Positions 1 to 8,148 of a stretch of 52,251 nucleotides of DNA are shown here, in pieces. The translations under genes and the position numbers were made by a program. This DNA comes from an uncultured Schlesneria sp. Lineage in GTDB: Bacteria; Planctomycetota; Planctomycetia; Planctomycetales; Planctomycetaceae. Numbering within the stretch: position 1 is the stretch's first letter; each line of letters starts with the position of its first letter. The notes beneath the pieces are model-generated. The model was not told the origin of the DNA. It saw nothing but the letters and a program-made list of their open reading frames with translations, and did no database searches. The stretch covers positions 1 to 52,251 of the forward strand of contig CAIOKO010000135.1 in NCBI GenBank assembly GCA_903858935.1. Reading direction: 5' to 3'.

Positions 1-289
1 ACCTCACAAACTCTGCTCGCTGAACCATTATTGATGACTTCCAAGACATGACATCCCCCTTTCACAGGGGATCTTCTCACATCACCTACGTGTTACCCAT
101 GTCCCCGAACGCGCGCCACCTATGTGTCCAGTCTATACACTCAGGGGCCGGTGGAGAGTTTGTCTTAATGCGATTAGGTGCGAGTTAGCTTTTCAGTCGT
201 TGCTTCGACCGACGCGGGGTCGGTGGAGAGCATGAAGTTTGAGATTCGCAACCACTCTTTTTTCAAATGACCCCTGTTTTTCCAACGAA
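1..289. other. Non-coding left edge with possible IS-end motifs
   Basis: No convincing gene is visible. Around 85-140 two similar motifs recur, CACCTACGTGTTACCCATG and CACCTATGTGTCCAGTC, followed by GTCTATACAC. This layout resembles transposase-binding sites at the ends of IS481/IS3-type elements, but no transposase lies in the window. At 150-235 the phrase CGGTGGAGAG occurs twice, about 70 bp apart. An IS end or remnant is a guess. Confidence 0.3.
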
Positions 290-418
290 ACCCCACCGCC
301 TCCGCGGCGGTGGTCACCGGGCCTTTGCCCTAGCCCGAACCATCATTCACCGAGACGCAATATTTTTTAAATTCCTAGGGCAAAGGCCCGTTAACCACCG
401 CCGCGGGGGCGGTGGGGT
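290..418. repeat. Left copy of a ~130-bp palindromic element
   Basis: Arms at 290-333 and 375-418 are inverted repeats matching at 41 of 44 positions, with a 41-nt loop. The arms contain ACCCCACCGCC, GCGGCGGTGGT and GGGCCTTTGCCCTAG. A diverged second copy in the same orientation lies at 12030-12155 and keeps both the arm sequences and the loop motif CCATCATTCAC. The pair brackets the phage-like module. It resembles a MITE-like or REP-like mobile palindrome. It could also fold as a strong RNA hairpin and end transcription of the tail genes. Confidence 0.75.
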
Positions 419-472
419 GAGAATCCTTTGCGGCGTTGCTCGTTGTCTCAGCCACCTTTTAATTGTCACAGA

Positions 473-1213
473 TTATCCCCTTTCGTGAGGAAACCCGACG
501 AGCGGGACTATTGACCTGAATTTGTAAGACCAGTTCACCGTGTATTCGAGAGGAACACCGCGTTCCATTTTCGGGCTGGAGTACGTCACTTGATTGCAAT
601 CGGCGCTACCGGAAAACGCCGCTGGAAAGATCGGTGATTCCGGGAACGGATTGGGGGTTCGTTTGGTCAACGAACCCGTTTGAGTCGCATAGAAAAACGA
701 GTTGGTTGATACCGCTTGCTGGATTGGCATTCCGCTTAATGGCAACCGTTCGATCATGATGGGACCTCCGAAGTTGTCGCTGAACGAAAGTTGTTCGGAA
801 TAGGCCAGGATCGTGTCAGGCGAAGAGATGAATGAATCCATCTGCAGGCCAAACGTGTAATGCAGGTATGTCACAGTTTCGGCGCCACCCATTTCCCCAT
901 GTGAGACGGGGTTCGTGACGATGACGCCGCCGATTGCGTTGGCGTTGTTCAGCCAGAACGGAGTTTGGGATTCATTATTGTCGAGAAACCCTGCAGAGTA
1001 ACCGTTCACCGAATAGGCGTTTCGGATCGCCGCTAATGATGCGAGTACTAAGGACTGGCTGTTAGGTCCCTGCTGGACGATCTTGCCTTTCATCGACCAG
1101 GATTCGCGGAAGATGTTGGCGCGTTGAGTGGGCGAATATTGAATCATTCGCTGGATTCCAGCGAAGTTCACTTCCCCATTCGGATGAAAATAACCGCCGT
1201 AATAGAATTTCAT
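473..1213 (-). CDS. Putative distal tail structural protein
   Basis: A 246-aa protein that I do not recognise by sequence. It is rich in Ser, Thr, Asn, Gly and aromatic residues, with no signal peptide or membrane segment, as is usual for beta-rich virion proteins. It is the last gene of the minus-strand capsid/tail module and starts 7 bp after the tape measure gene ends. In siphophages this position normally holds a distal tail or tail-tip protein, so that role is inferred from position only. After its stop, 54 bp separate it from the left palindromic element. Tail fibre or host-specificity genes that would normally follow are not seen before the window edge. Confidence 0.75.
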   Translation of the reverse strand: MKFYYGGYFHPNGEVNFAGIQRMIQYSPTQRANIFRESWSMKGKIVQQGPNSQSLVLASLAAIRNAYSVNGYSAGFLDNNESQTPFWLNNANAIGGVIVTNPVSHGEMGGAETVTYLHYTFGLQMDSFISSPDTILAYSEQLSFSDNFGGPIMIERLPLSGMPIQQAVSTNSFFYATQTGSLTKRTPNPFPESPIFPAAFSGSADCNQVTYSSPKMERGVPLEYTVNWSYKFRSIVPLVGFPHERG

Positions 1214-1220
1214 TTGCTGC

Positions 1221-3377
1221 CTACTTGAACCAGAACGACATTGACTTAATGTTCTTCGCGAAGGCTTCCTGCTGCGACTTCAGCGTGGTTTCCAGTTGCG
1301 CAAAGAACTCGTCTGCGGCGAACGCTTTCTCCATTGCCTCGACAAGCTTCTTCACCGCCTCTTCGTTTTTCTGACCGAAGTCTTTGACGCGACGGAGAAG
1401 TTCAGGCTCTTCCTTGTCCTGATTTTTCTGGGCTTCGTCCGCTTTTTCCTGACTCTTTTTCAGTTCCGGCTTAATCGTCCACAGGCCAGGACCGTCGCCT
1501 CGTCGTTCGGCTTCCGCCTTGCCAAAGTCGTGTTCCTCAGTCCCTTGAGGCGCGTTGGCCAGCCCCTCCATGTCGAATTGCGTGATTGCCGATCGAGGTA
1601 GCTTTCCTGCTTTAACCGCTTGTACTTTGGCAGTTAATGCCCGAATGCGGGTTCGTTCGCCGGGGGTGGCGAACCCGACTGATCGTTTTATCCCTTTGAT
1701 TTGTTCCTTATCCGCTTCCGCATTCCGTCGTGTTTCCGCGGTGATCGCTCGCAACGAATTAAGTCTTTCTGCAGCGGCTTGTGCTTGCTGCTGTCCGACA
1801 GCGACGTTTTCCTTGTTAATTTTGACTTGCTCCTGCAGTTGCCTGGCAACTTCACCGGCGCGGCCCACCTCCATTTCTTTCAGGTCATTCTGAACCGACT
1901 GATGTTTCTGATCGCGCTGGGATTCCGTTTTGTTTCCGAGGATCGATTGACCGATGGCTTTACGGGTGCGGTGGAAGTCGCCAGCAAGATCACTCGTCGT
2001 ATCGACCAGAGACTTGCCGTACGACGTCCTTCCAAGCGTCTGTTTTGCATTTCGGTACAGCCACCCCGAGATCGTTGGTCCAGCGGGAACTGCTGGCGGG
2101 GCCGGTGGAGGAAGAAGTTCTTTCTTTTTTGCTGCGATCTTTCGCTGATAGGCTTCTTCAGATGTTTTCCTGTCTGAATCGAGCTTCGCCTGTGCGGCGG
2201 CGAGTTCCTTCGGCTTCTGGTTGACGTGTTCCATCACGTTTTTCGCAGCGTCAGCTCGTTCGAGCAGGTCCTGGTGCCTCTCGGCCCTTGATCTCACTTC
2301 CTGTTGCCTGCTGAAGTCATTTGGAGAATTCGCTTGCTCCTGTCGAATCTCCGCTTCGGTTGCTGATCGACGATGTCCGTTCAGGGAGACCTGACGAATC
2401 TCGCCGAAATTCGGTTTCGCGTGCATGAGCTGCATTGACTGATCAACGTGGCGACCGACGGCAGCATTTGCGGCAGTTTCTTCGATTGTTCGATATTTTG
2501 TCTGGTCAGCCCGTTGCTCTTCTTCGAGCTTTTGCGTCGAGATATTCAGATTTCGTAACGCGACGGCGGTGGCAACTGCCGCTGCTGCAACCGCCGTCCA
2601 GGGGTTGAGCAAAACCGAGGGGTTGAAATGTGGAATCGATGTTTCCGAAGGGCCGCCGCCGTGAGCTGTCGCAATCTGGTGTACGACGTTTCCAGCGCCA
2701 GTTCCGAGTACGTTGAGTGCCGGAAGCAGCTTTGCCAAAACGCTCGATGAATTAACAACCGATGTACCCGCTTGCGTGGCGATGTTCGCTGCCTGGGATG
2801 CCGACGTGGCCGCTATGGTGGCCGCAGTCGATGACCCACTGACGATATTGGCGATCTGTTTAAACAGCACACCAACCGTTGAAAAGGTCGTTCTAATACC
2901 GGACAAGATCGCGGATTGCGCCGACGACGCGACCGAGTTTGCAGACTGTGTTGCCAACAGCTGGTCGGGAGAAGCGGCGACAGGTTTTTGAAACGACGAG
3001 ATTGACGGAACTGCAGGAAGAGGCGCAGCGGGATTGGATTGAGCGACCTTGAGCTCCCTGATCGCCTGTAACATCGCCGCCATGTCTCCCCGCATCTCCG
3101 TAATCCCGGGATGTGAGGATGTCGGCGTCGGCGAGGCATTGCTGACAGGATTGGCCTTTTGGCCGGTTGAGGTCATGTTTGTAAGAAACCCATTAAGCAA
3201 CGAGGCTGATGCTAACGACGACACCCCCGCATTCGAGGATTGTGCCGGCAATAGTGACGGACCAGGGGTTGCCCGAAGCTTGTCAAGCTGGTTTTGCACC
3301 TGGTTGATCGCCGACGTAACCCCACTGACGCCGTTTAGCGCCAAGTTGATCACGACGTCCCTGACCGTGGCTGGCAT
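1221..3377 (-). CDS. Putative phage tail tape measure protein
   Basis: A 718-aa protein. The first ~250 residues are Ala/Ser/Gln-rich and predicted helical. One hydrophobic Ala-rich segment follows at about 260-275 (PWTAVAAAAVATAVALRN). A long charged coiled-coil region rich in Lys, Glu, Gln and Ala then spans about 280-690. The C-terminus is amphipathic (FAKNIKSMSFWFK). Length, helical composition and position after the tail tube and chaperone-position genes all fit a tape measure protein, which sets tail length and can assist DNA passage. It is short for a tape measure, implying a short tail of roughly 100 nm by the usual ~1.5 Å per residue rule. Its start overlaps the upstream gene by 28 bp, suggesting translational coupling. 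Confidence 0.75.
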   Translation of the reverse strand: MPATVRDVVINLALNGVSGVTSAINQVQNQLDKLRATPGPSLLPAQSSNAGVSSLASASLLNGFLTNMTSTGQKANPVSNASPTPTSSHPGITEMRGDMAAMLQAIRELKVAQSNPAAPLPAVPSISSFQKPVAASPDQLLATQSANSVASSAQSAILSGIRTTFSTVGVLFKQIANIVSGSSTAATIAATSASQAANIATQAGTSVVNSSSVLAKLLPALNVLGTGAGNVVHQIATAHGGGPSETSIPHFNPSVLLNPWTAVAAAAVATAVALRNLNISTQKLEEEQRADQTKYRTIEETAANAAVGRHVDQSMQLMHAKPNFGEIRQVSLNGHRRSATEAEIRQEQANSPNDFSRQQEVRSRAERHQDLLERADAAKNVMEHVNQKPKELAAAQAKLDSDRKTSEEAYQRKIAAKKKELLPPPAPPAVPAGPTISGWLYRNAKQTLGRTSYGKSLVDTTSDLAGDFHRTRKAIGQSILGNKTESQRDQKHQSVQNDLKEMEVGRAGEVARQLQEQVKINKENVAVGQQQAQAAAERLNSLRAITAETRRNAEADKEQIKGIKRSVGFATPGERTRIRALTAKVQAVKAGKLPRSAITQFDMEGLANAPQGTEEHDFGKAEAERRGDGPGLWTIKPELKKSQEKADEAQKNQDKEEPELLRRVKDFGQKNEEAVKKLVEAMEKAFAADEFFAQLETTLKSQQEAFAKNIKSMSFWFK

Positions 3378-3754
3378 TGGTTCTCAATCATCCTCAATAA
3401 AGTCGTTTGAAACTCGACAATCCTGGCTCTGTTCACCGATTCAATCACGCCACGAATAACCGCTGCGTTGCGTCTCACGACCGAATCGACAGGGAACTGA
3501 CCGACCGCTTCGCACTCCTGATAGTGCTCGTAGCAAAGTTCATTTTCGGGACTCAACGATTTCGGATTTTCCGGGGTTCCCTTCGGGCACCCTCTGTCAG
3601 GGTCTCGACATGGTGCGAGAAATGCCGGTCCGCAATTGAGCAATCGCAATTCTGGCCTGCCATCTCGACCTCGTTCGAATGCCCATGTGTCGTGATTGAC
3701 CACGTACTTTTGACAAAGGTTGCAGTCCATCTCAGCAATGCGGGGATGCCTCAT
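3350..3754 (-). CDS. Cys-rich phage-module protein, possible zinc binding
   Basis: About 134 aa from the ATG at 3754; a GTG at 3766 is the upstream alternative. The N-terminus has a CNLC pair. Further Cys follow in LNCGPAFLAPC, RGCPKG, LCYEHYQEC and near the C-terminus (NQC). The spacing suggests a small zinc-binding fold. The segment ECEAVGQFPVDSVVRRN matches a motif I recall from planctomycete prophage proteins, with no assigned function. It lies between the chaperone-position gene and the tape measure gene, where many siphophages express a tail assembly chaperone extension by frameshifting. No slippery heptamer was obvious at the boundary. The role is unknown. Confidence 0.7.
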   Translation of the reverse strand: MRHPRIAEMDCNLCQKYVVNHDTWAFERGRDGRPELRLLNCGPAFLAPCRDPDRGCPKGTPENPKSLSPENELCYEHYQECEAVGQFPVDSVVRRNAAVIRGVIESVNRARIVEFQTTLLRMIENQCQPRSGTS

Positions 3755-3774
3755 AAGAAGACGCACCCCGTCAG

Positions 3775-4191
3775 CTAGTTTTTTACTTGTTCCGCATCAG
3801 TTGGCCTTGCCTCTTCATTCGGCTTCACGTCACTCGCCAGCGTACCCCGAAGAATTCCGTACAGCCGAGTAAACAGGTACGGGTGAATCCGTTCGCATGC
3901 AGCCGCCGTGACGGGAACGTCATGAATGCCGACGTCTTTCAAGGTCCACGAGTCGATGCGGGATGCTACGAACTTACAGGCGATCTGTTCGGCTCGCTCG
4001 GCACATTTTGGGTCGAATTCTTTGTTCCGGACTGCGACCACAATTTCTGCATCAAGTCGAGTGACGTCCATGCGAGTGGCCGGTCGGTAAGTGAATTCCA
4101 GGTCGTCATACAATCGCTCGCCAGACTCTTCCGGTACTGCGGCTGCGATATAGCCCGTTCTTGTGTAACCATCCGAAATATACGATCCCAT
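3775..4191 (-). CDS. Small protein in the tail assembly chaperone position
   Basis: A 138-aa protein starting MGSYISDGYT. The ATG at 4191 has a good ribosome site (AAGGA, about 7 nt upstream). An in-frame TTG at 4233 would abut the preceding stop but lacks such a site. The protein is soluble, mixed alpha/beta, with FTYRPATRMDVTRLDAEIV near residues 35-52. Many chaperone-like tail proteins carry a similar 'Y-R-P...' segment early. It sits between the tail tube and tape measure genes, which is the usual place for the G/gpG-type tail assembly chaperone. The function is inferred from position and size only. Confidence 0.75.
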   Translation of the reverse strand: MGSYISDGYTRTGYIAAAVPEESGERLYDDLEFTYRPATRMDVTRLDAEIVVAVRNKEFDPKCAERAEQIACKFVASRIDSWTLKDVGIHDVPVTAAACERIHPYLFTRLYGILRGTLASDVKPNEEARPTDAEQVKN

Positions 4192-4233
4192 TTTCGATTC
4201 CTTTTTCAAAAAAGTGTTGAGAAATGACTTCAA

Positions 4234-5139
4234 TCAAGCAGGCAACGTGACGACCAGTTCTTCGGTCGAACCGCTTGCGTAGGCCTGGTACTCCACCGGC
4301 CAACGCAAATGTTGTCGACCCGGAACGACGACTGATTCCGACGGAGCGAGCAGTTTTGCGAACGTCATCGAGAAGGTGTTTGTGCCGTTTGTGAACGAGA
4401 GTGATCCCGTCGCTGGATTTCCCGACCGATTCGCGTTGAACAGTGTTTGTTCTGTTGACGTGTATTTTGTTTGCAGGCTGAGTTTGATCACTCGGTCGGT
4501 CGGCTCCAGATCTGTAGCGGTCTGTCCCTGCATGTAGGTCGGCTGGATCATATGGTCGATCGTCACTTCGAACTTATCGATCGAATACGCCGTTCCCGAG
4601 AGTGTTACTCCGCTCGCGAGGTCGTAAAACATGTACGGTCTGATTGTCGTATCGATCGCCGGAACTGTATTCGGGAATGATCCGGCGGCACCTTGTGACA
4701 TTGTTTTTCCAACACACGACAATGTCACCTTCAGTTTTTCGCCGGGAGCCGACTCGAACTTGGCCTGGTTAACTCGAAGCAGATACGTGTTGACCTCAGT
4801 AACATTGTCGAGCATGACATACAGGTCCGTGAGTGCGTCGGCTTGAGCATATGATCCACCGCTCGATGCCGTGCCGAGAATGAACGGCATGAAGACGGCC
4901 AGTTCTGCGGGTGTCGGAGTCAGCACCAGATCACCAGCGACCTTGATTTTGCCGAGCGCAACGCGGCTGATATCCCGCGACCGACTTCCCCGCAAGCCTT
5001 CGTCCGCCACGATTTCGATCGATTCCTTGATCGAGTGCGATTGGAGTTCGAACCGCACGGAAGAACTGTTAAACGTTGTTGTTCCACCTCCAAACGGATT
5101 CACTGCCGCCTGGCTTTTATAGCCCATTGCTTCTGTCAT
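4234..5139 (-). CDS. Phage major tail (tube) protein
   Basis: A 301-aa protein. The N-terminal half has alternating hydrophobic and polar beta-strand patterns (SVRFELQSHSIKESIEIV, DISRVALGKIKVAGDLVL, KLKVTLSCVGKT). These are typical of tail tube proteins, which stack as hexameric rings. The C-terminal part (LSGTAYSIDKFEVTIDH onward) repeats a similar layout with long polar loops. Starting residues are MTEAMGYKSQ, with AAAGG about 8 nt upstream of the ATG. It comes after the tail terminator-like gene and before the chaperone-position gene, as in lambda and HK97-like modules. The identity is inferred from fold-like pattern, size and order. Confidence 0.75.
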   Translation of the reverse strand: MTEAMGYKSQAAVNPFGGGTTTFNSSSVRFELQSHSIKESIEIVADEGLRGSRSRDISRVALGKIKVAGDLVLTPTPAELAVFMPFILGTASSGGSYAQADALTDLYVMLDNVTEVNTYLLRVNQAKFESAPGEKLKVTLSCVGKTMSQGAAGSFPNTVPAIDTTIRPYMFYDLASGVTLSGTAYSIDKFEVTIDHMIQPTYMQGQTATDLEPTDRVIKLSLQTKYTSTEQTLFNANRSGNPATGSLSFTNGTNTFSMTFAKLLAPSESVVVPGRQHLRWPVEYQAYASGSTEELVVTLPA

Positions 5140-5228
5140 GTTTCGGACCTTTCTATTTGTGCTGATGAGAAACTGGCGATTGTGATGCCTCGCCCTCTCG
5201 TCGGATTACGAGCAATGTTTGCGCTCGG

Positions 5229-5555
5229 TTACTTCGTGTTCCCAATGGGTTGAGACCCCTCCATCGTTGCCTCTTTCTGTTCGATAACCGGTGGGTTTTC
5301 AGCCGGCCTTTCAATCTGAATGGCGACGGAATCCGAGTACGTATCCACGACGACAGGTGCCTCGTTGTCGACATGCGAAAGGGGCGCGTTCAGCTTCGTT
5401 ATGAGTTCCTGGCTCCAGACATGTGCCGCTGTGATGGCTTCTACGATTGACGTGAACGGACCCCGAACCACTCCGTCTCGATAAACCGTTGTCAGAAATC
5501 CTTCATCAGTTGTTTTCGAAGGTTCTGGAACAACGTGACAGCCATTGATATCCAT
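5229..5555 (-). CDS. Hypothetical phage-module protein
   Basis: About 108 aa from the ATG at 5555 (MDINGCHVVPEP), chosen because AAGGA lies about 8 nt upstream. The longer reading frame to 5612 begins inside the spacer and lacks a ribosome site. It contains a compact predicted domain (TTVYRDGVVRGPFTSIVEAI, then a helix) and an acidic, Pro-rich tail ending QKEATMEGSQPIGNTK. No family is recognised. It lies between the tail terminator-like gene and the tail tube gene. Confidence 0.65.
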   Translation of the reverse strand: MDINGCHVVPEPSKTTDEGFLTTVYRDGVVRGPFTSIVEAITAAHVWSQELITKLNAPLSHVDNEAPVVVDTYSDSVAIQIERPAENPPVIEQKEATMEGSQPIGNTK

Positions 5556-5690
5556 GATGAGTATCCTTATCCAAAAAGCGTGTCGTGACTGATTTATTTG
5601 ATGCGACCCCAAATGAAGACAGTCTCCGTGATCATCGAAGCGGCTTCGCCAGAAATGTGGGTTTGAACGGAGTTTGTGACGAAACTGCCG

Positions 5691-6134
5691 TCATGTTCGC
5701 GGTTCCTGAAAAAAGGCTCGAACGACAAGTCCGCTGACGAACGCGTTGCGATCAAACCACGCTCTGGGTTCAACGACGTTGCCCGGTTCAACCGTGAGTT
5801 GATAGTTCTGGCCGAGTCCCGCGATCGAATGATTGTTCAATGTTCTTCGCAGGGCCTGCCTCCACCCGAGCCGCGTTTCGAGTGAAGTCACATCCGGTTT
5901 CGCGATGATTTCGACAAGCACCCCGTAATACGCTCCGTCACGGTCATTCAATTCGTCACCCAGCTTTTCTGGTCCATAGGGAGAGATCGAAACGAACGGC
6001 AATCTCTTTGTTCCGTCCAGGTAGGTTGAGACTTCCTGGATCAGTGTTCCGCCAGTCAGTCCCGGCAGGGAGAGTCCATCGATCAATGCTTTGATCGCGG
6101 TCAGCGTGTCGAAATGATTCGAGATTCCCGGCAT
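5691..6134 (-). CDS. Putative tail terminator/minor tail protein
   Basis: A 147-aa protein starting MPGISNHFDTLTAIKALIDG. The ATG at 6134 shares one base with the TGA of the upstream gene (TGATG) and has AAAGGAGA upstream, so the longer frame to 6161 is rejected. The N-terminal helix (ALIDGLSLPGL), the central VSISPYGPEKLGDELNDRDG and the strand YGVLVEIIAKPD fit the general layout of tail terminator or neck proteins, which cap the tail tube at the neck. About 150 aa is a usual length for that class. It directly follows the head completion-like gene, again the expected position. Confidence 0.7.
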   Translation of the reverse strand: MPGISNHFDTLTAIKALIDGLSLPGLTGGTLIQEVSTYLDGTKRLPFVSISPYGPEKLGDELNDRDGAYYGVLVEIIAKPDVTSLETRLGWRQALRRTLNNHSIAGLGQNYQLTVEPGNVVEPRAWFDRNAFVSGLVVRAFFQEPRT

Positions 6135-6481
6135 CAGGCGATCTCCTTTCGTACAACGCATTGCCAGACAGTCCTGAGGGACATCAGGCGAGCGGATACA
6201 ACACGGTAATTTGTCCCACCAATCGTGATCTGGTCCCGCGACCGGATTTCTCGTCCGTTGGTGGTGGGATTCAGTTCAGAGTCAGGAATCTTGACGACGG
6301 TCTCGTCACTTTGCAGATTCAGATTTCCGTATGCAGAAAGGTGTAGGTCCAGCGGTTTGAGCCAGGCGTTGGACACTTTGACAGTGATGGGCGAAGCACT
6401 GTCGGGAAGCAGTGTTAACACAGCGGCAAGTTTCCCCGGAACGAGGCTGATGAGGGCTTGCGCGATAGATTGATTGAGCAT
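6134..6481 (-). CDS. Putative head completion/head-tail joining protein
   Basis: A 115-aa protein. The second half, IRSRDQITIGGTNYRVVSAR, is a small beta-barrel-like signature resembling head completion proteins ('r.G..i.i.G..y.v..v'), which seal the connector beneath the portal. The start ATG at 6481 has AGGA about 6 nt upstream. The stop overlaps the next start by one base. The gene follows the gp6-like connector, as in HK97-type modules. Assignment is moderate, based on motif style, size and order. Confidence 0.7.
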   Translation of the reverse strand: MLNQSIAQALISLVPGKLAAVLTLLPDSASPITVKVSNAWLKPLDLHLSAYGNLNLQSDETVVKIPDSELNPTTNGREIRSRDQITIGGTNYRVVSARLMSLRTVWQCVVRKEIA

Positions 6482-6489
6482 TGTGGTTC

Positions 6490-7149
6490 CTACACGGGAA
6501 TGGATCGATAATTTGCCAAGATTGATTCGACGCTTCCTAACAGAGTGGCTGCGTCACGCGGGCTGAAAAAACTGACGTGTGCGTCTTCGTAACCCATTTG
6601 TGACGCGGTACCGCCAAGCGACGCCTGTGAGGCTTGCTTGAGGATCAAGGCGTTGACGGCCATGGTGATCGGCGGTGGTATGACCGGGTATCCCGCCGTA
6701 TATTGAACCTGGATATTTCCATTGGGAATTCCAGGCAGATTGCTGAGCACTCCGAAGGCTCGTGTCGGCGGCCGACGCCATATCGTGCCGATCCGCCGAA
6801 GAAAACCCGTTGATCCCTGCCCATTCGCGCCTGACATCAAGGCGAAATCGACTCCCTCAACAAGATTCAACGAGGGAGCAAAGCAACCTGGCGCTGTACC
6901 GAAGTAGCCCAGATCATCGACACAGACGAGCGACACCGCGGTGACAGGGTGTTGGCGCAGCAACAGGAGCGGCGTGCCATTACCCGAATGGTATTCGACG
7001 TAATTTGTCGATTCGAGGTCACGATTCAGATGTTGTTTAATGAGCGAGGTGATTCCATCAATCAGCGACCGAAGCTGGGCATCGCGGCTGGTGTCACCCG
7101 GCGCGATGCCTCCTTGAGTCTTCACGGAATTCAGTGTTGTCAAAGCCAT
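6490..7149 (-). CDS. Head-tail connector protein, gp6-like
   Basis: A 219-aa protein. It opens MALTTLNSVKTQGGIAPGDT, followed by RDAQLRSLIDGITSLIKQHL and NRDLES. This 'L..vK..L.i...D...D..L..lI..as..i...l.R.l' pattern is characteristic of gp6/gp15-like connectors, which form a ring below the portal. The later GNIQVQYTAGYPVIP is also typical, followed by a C-terminal helix (PPITMAVNALILKQA). The presence of a connector makes the absence of a portal gene from this module notable. It is slightly long for the family because of a loop around residues 80-130. Confidence 0.85.
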   Translation of the reverse strand: MALTTLNSVKTQGGIAPGDTSRDAQLRSLIDGITSLIKQHLNRDLESTNYVEYHSGNGTPLLLLRQHPVTAVSLVCVDDLGYFGTAPGCFAPSLNLVEGVDFALMSGANGQGSTGFLRRIGTIWRRPPTRAFGVLSNLPGIPNGNIQVQYTAGYPVIPPPITMAVNALILKQASQASLGGTASQMGYEDAHVSFFSPRDAATLLGSVESILANYRSIPV

Positions 7150-7179
7150 GGTGAACTCAAAAATAAGGTTAGCCAGTGT

Positions 7180-7362
7180 TCATTCGGGAGGGCGAAGCTC
7201 CCACCGAGCCGCGATGTCGATGGGCACACCAATTCTTCGCTCCACGTTCAATACATTTCCCATGCTGGGAATCAGGCGACTCAGCGGGAGCATCGCCCTC
7301 CCGACAGGCTTGACCAAAAAACTTATCGCAGAAGGTCTGTCGCGGACCTCAAATCGTTTCAT
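7180..7362 (-). CDS. Small hypothetical phage-module protein
   Basis: A 60-aa protein from the ATG at 7362 (MKRFEVRDRPSAISFL). The start overlaps the end of the preceding gene by 14 bp in another frame, consistent with translational coupling. A GTG 24 bp further upstream is possible. The end, NVERRIGVPIDIAARWELRP, has no charge bias suggestive of chance. It is retained because it fills the gap between two genes in the same direction. Function unknown. Confidence 0.5.
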   Translation of the reverse strand: MKRFEVRDRPSAISFLVKPVGRAMLPLSRLIPSMGNVLNVERRIGVPIDIAARWELRPPE

Positions 7363-7660
7363 CGACTTGAGGTGGCGCAGCAGCACTTAAGACTCCTGCG
7401 TCATCAATTGCCGCATCGCGTTGACCGCTGCCGACAACCGAGTCGTCGGCAAACTCATCGCGGTCCGCTTCATCATCCAGACCATCGAGTGGATCGGGAT
7501 TCAGGTATGCCGGCAGTACGGCAAGAGCCACTGCCTGAGCAGCAGCTTCCCAGGCCATACGGCCGACATGGGGCAGGGCGGTCCATCCGGGAAATGCGGG
7601 GCCACCCGATTCGGCGTGGATCCGAACATAAGATTCATAGGCAGTAAAACCGTAACTCAT
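7349..7660 (-). CDS. Hypothetical phage-module protein with acidic tail
   Basis: A 103-aa protein from the ATG at 7660 (MSYGFTAYESYVRIHAESGG), preceded by GAGGG. The longer frame to 7792 overlaps the upstream gene heavily and is rejected. Residues 1-52 form a compact region (PGWTALPHVGRMAWEAAAQ). Residues 53-95 are strongly acidic (DPLDGLDDEADRDEFADD). Such acidic small proteins are common between capsid and connector genes, but no family is recognised. Confidence 0.65.
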   Translation of the reverse strand: MSYGFTAYESYVRIHAESGGPAFPGWTALPHVGRMAWEAAAQAVALAVLPAYLNPDPLDGLDDEADRDEFADDSVVGSGQRDAAIDDAGVLSAAAPPQVDETI

Positions 7661-7667
7661 CGTACCC

Positions 7668-8096
7668 TCACTTTGCCGATGACAATTGTTTGGCGCGGCT
7701 GACGACAGCGGGAAACAAAGCCCGCGCCTGATTAATTTCGGGCTTTCCCCAACCATACGGTTCGTAGAACTCGGCACTCGGATGAGCGTCAAGATCGGCG
7801 AGTGCCGCCTGGACCTTCTGCAAGTTTCCCCACGCCCTGGACATCAAATTGATGGGGTGGGTCCGTTTGAGATTTGGTGCGCAGGCCAAATCCAACGGGT
7901 TCGTCTCTTCTTCGAAGAGATCTTTCTTTCCAGATTGCAAATCTTTTGCGGTGCTGATGAATACTGTCGCATCTCGAAAGCAGTCGATCGCCAGTTGACG
8001 CGGATTGACTCCCGATTGCGGCGAACGTCCCTTGAAGAGTTCCAGGGCGATGAAGGGAAGACTAAGTGTTTCCGTCGACTTTTCAGAACCTGTCAT
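7668..8096 (-). CDS. Hypothetical phage-module protein
   Basis: A 142-aa protein starting MTGSEKSTETLSLPFIALEL, with AAGG about 10 nt upstream of the ATG. It is mostly helical. It contains NPRQLAIDCFRDATVFI and ends with WGKPEINQARALFPAVVSRA. No family is recognised. It lies between the decoration-type gene and the small acidic protein gene, separated from the former by a 218-bp spacer with nested inverted repeats. A capsid-associated or assembly role is possible, without direct evidence. Confidence 0.65.
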   Translation of the reverse strand: MTGSEKSTETLSLPFIALELFKGRSPQSGVNPRQLAIDCFRDATVFISTAKDLQSGKKDLFEEETNPLDLACAPNLKRTHPINLMSRAWGNLQKVQAALADLDAHPSAEFYEPYGWGKPEINQARALFPAVVSRAKQLSSAK

Positions 8097-8148
8097 GAAG
8101 TAGCCTTTTTAATAATGGAAGCAGGAAGTGAACGATGTGGATTTCACG

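Noticed and set aside
1296-2177. Plus-strand frames across the tape measure gene
   Set aside because: They are shadows of the minus-strand coding sequence, without ribosome sites or recognisable domains.
3775-4233. Upstream TTG start for the chaperone-position gene
   Set aside because: The ATG at 4191 has a clear AAGGA at good distance; the TTG does not.
5594-5690. Tiny ORFs in the gap after the tail terminator-like gene
   Set aside because: 13- and 20-codon frames joined by ATGA overlaps exist, but they lack ribosome sites and are too short to support.
7349-7792. 147-aa version of the acidic protein
   Set aside because: It would overlap the upstream gene by over 120 bp. The ATG at 7660 has GAGGG upstream and gives a normal gap.
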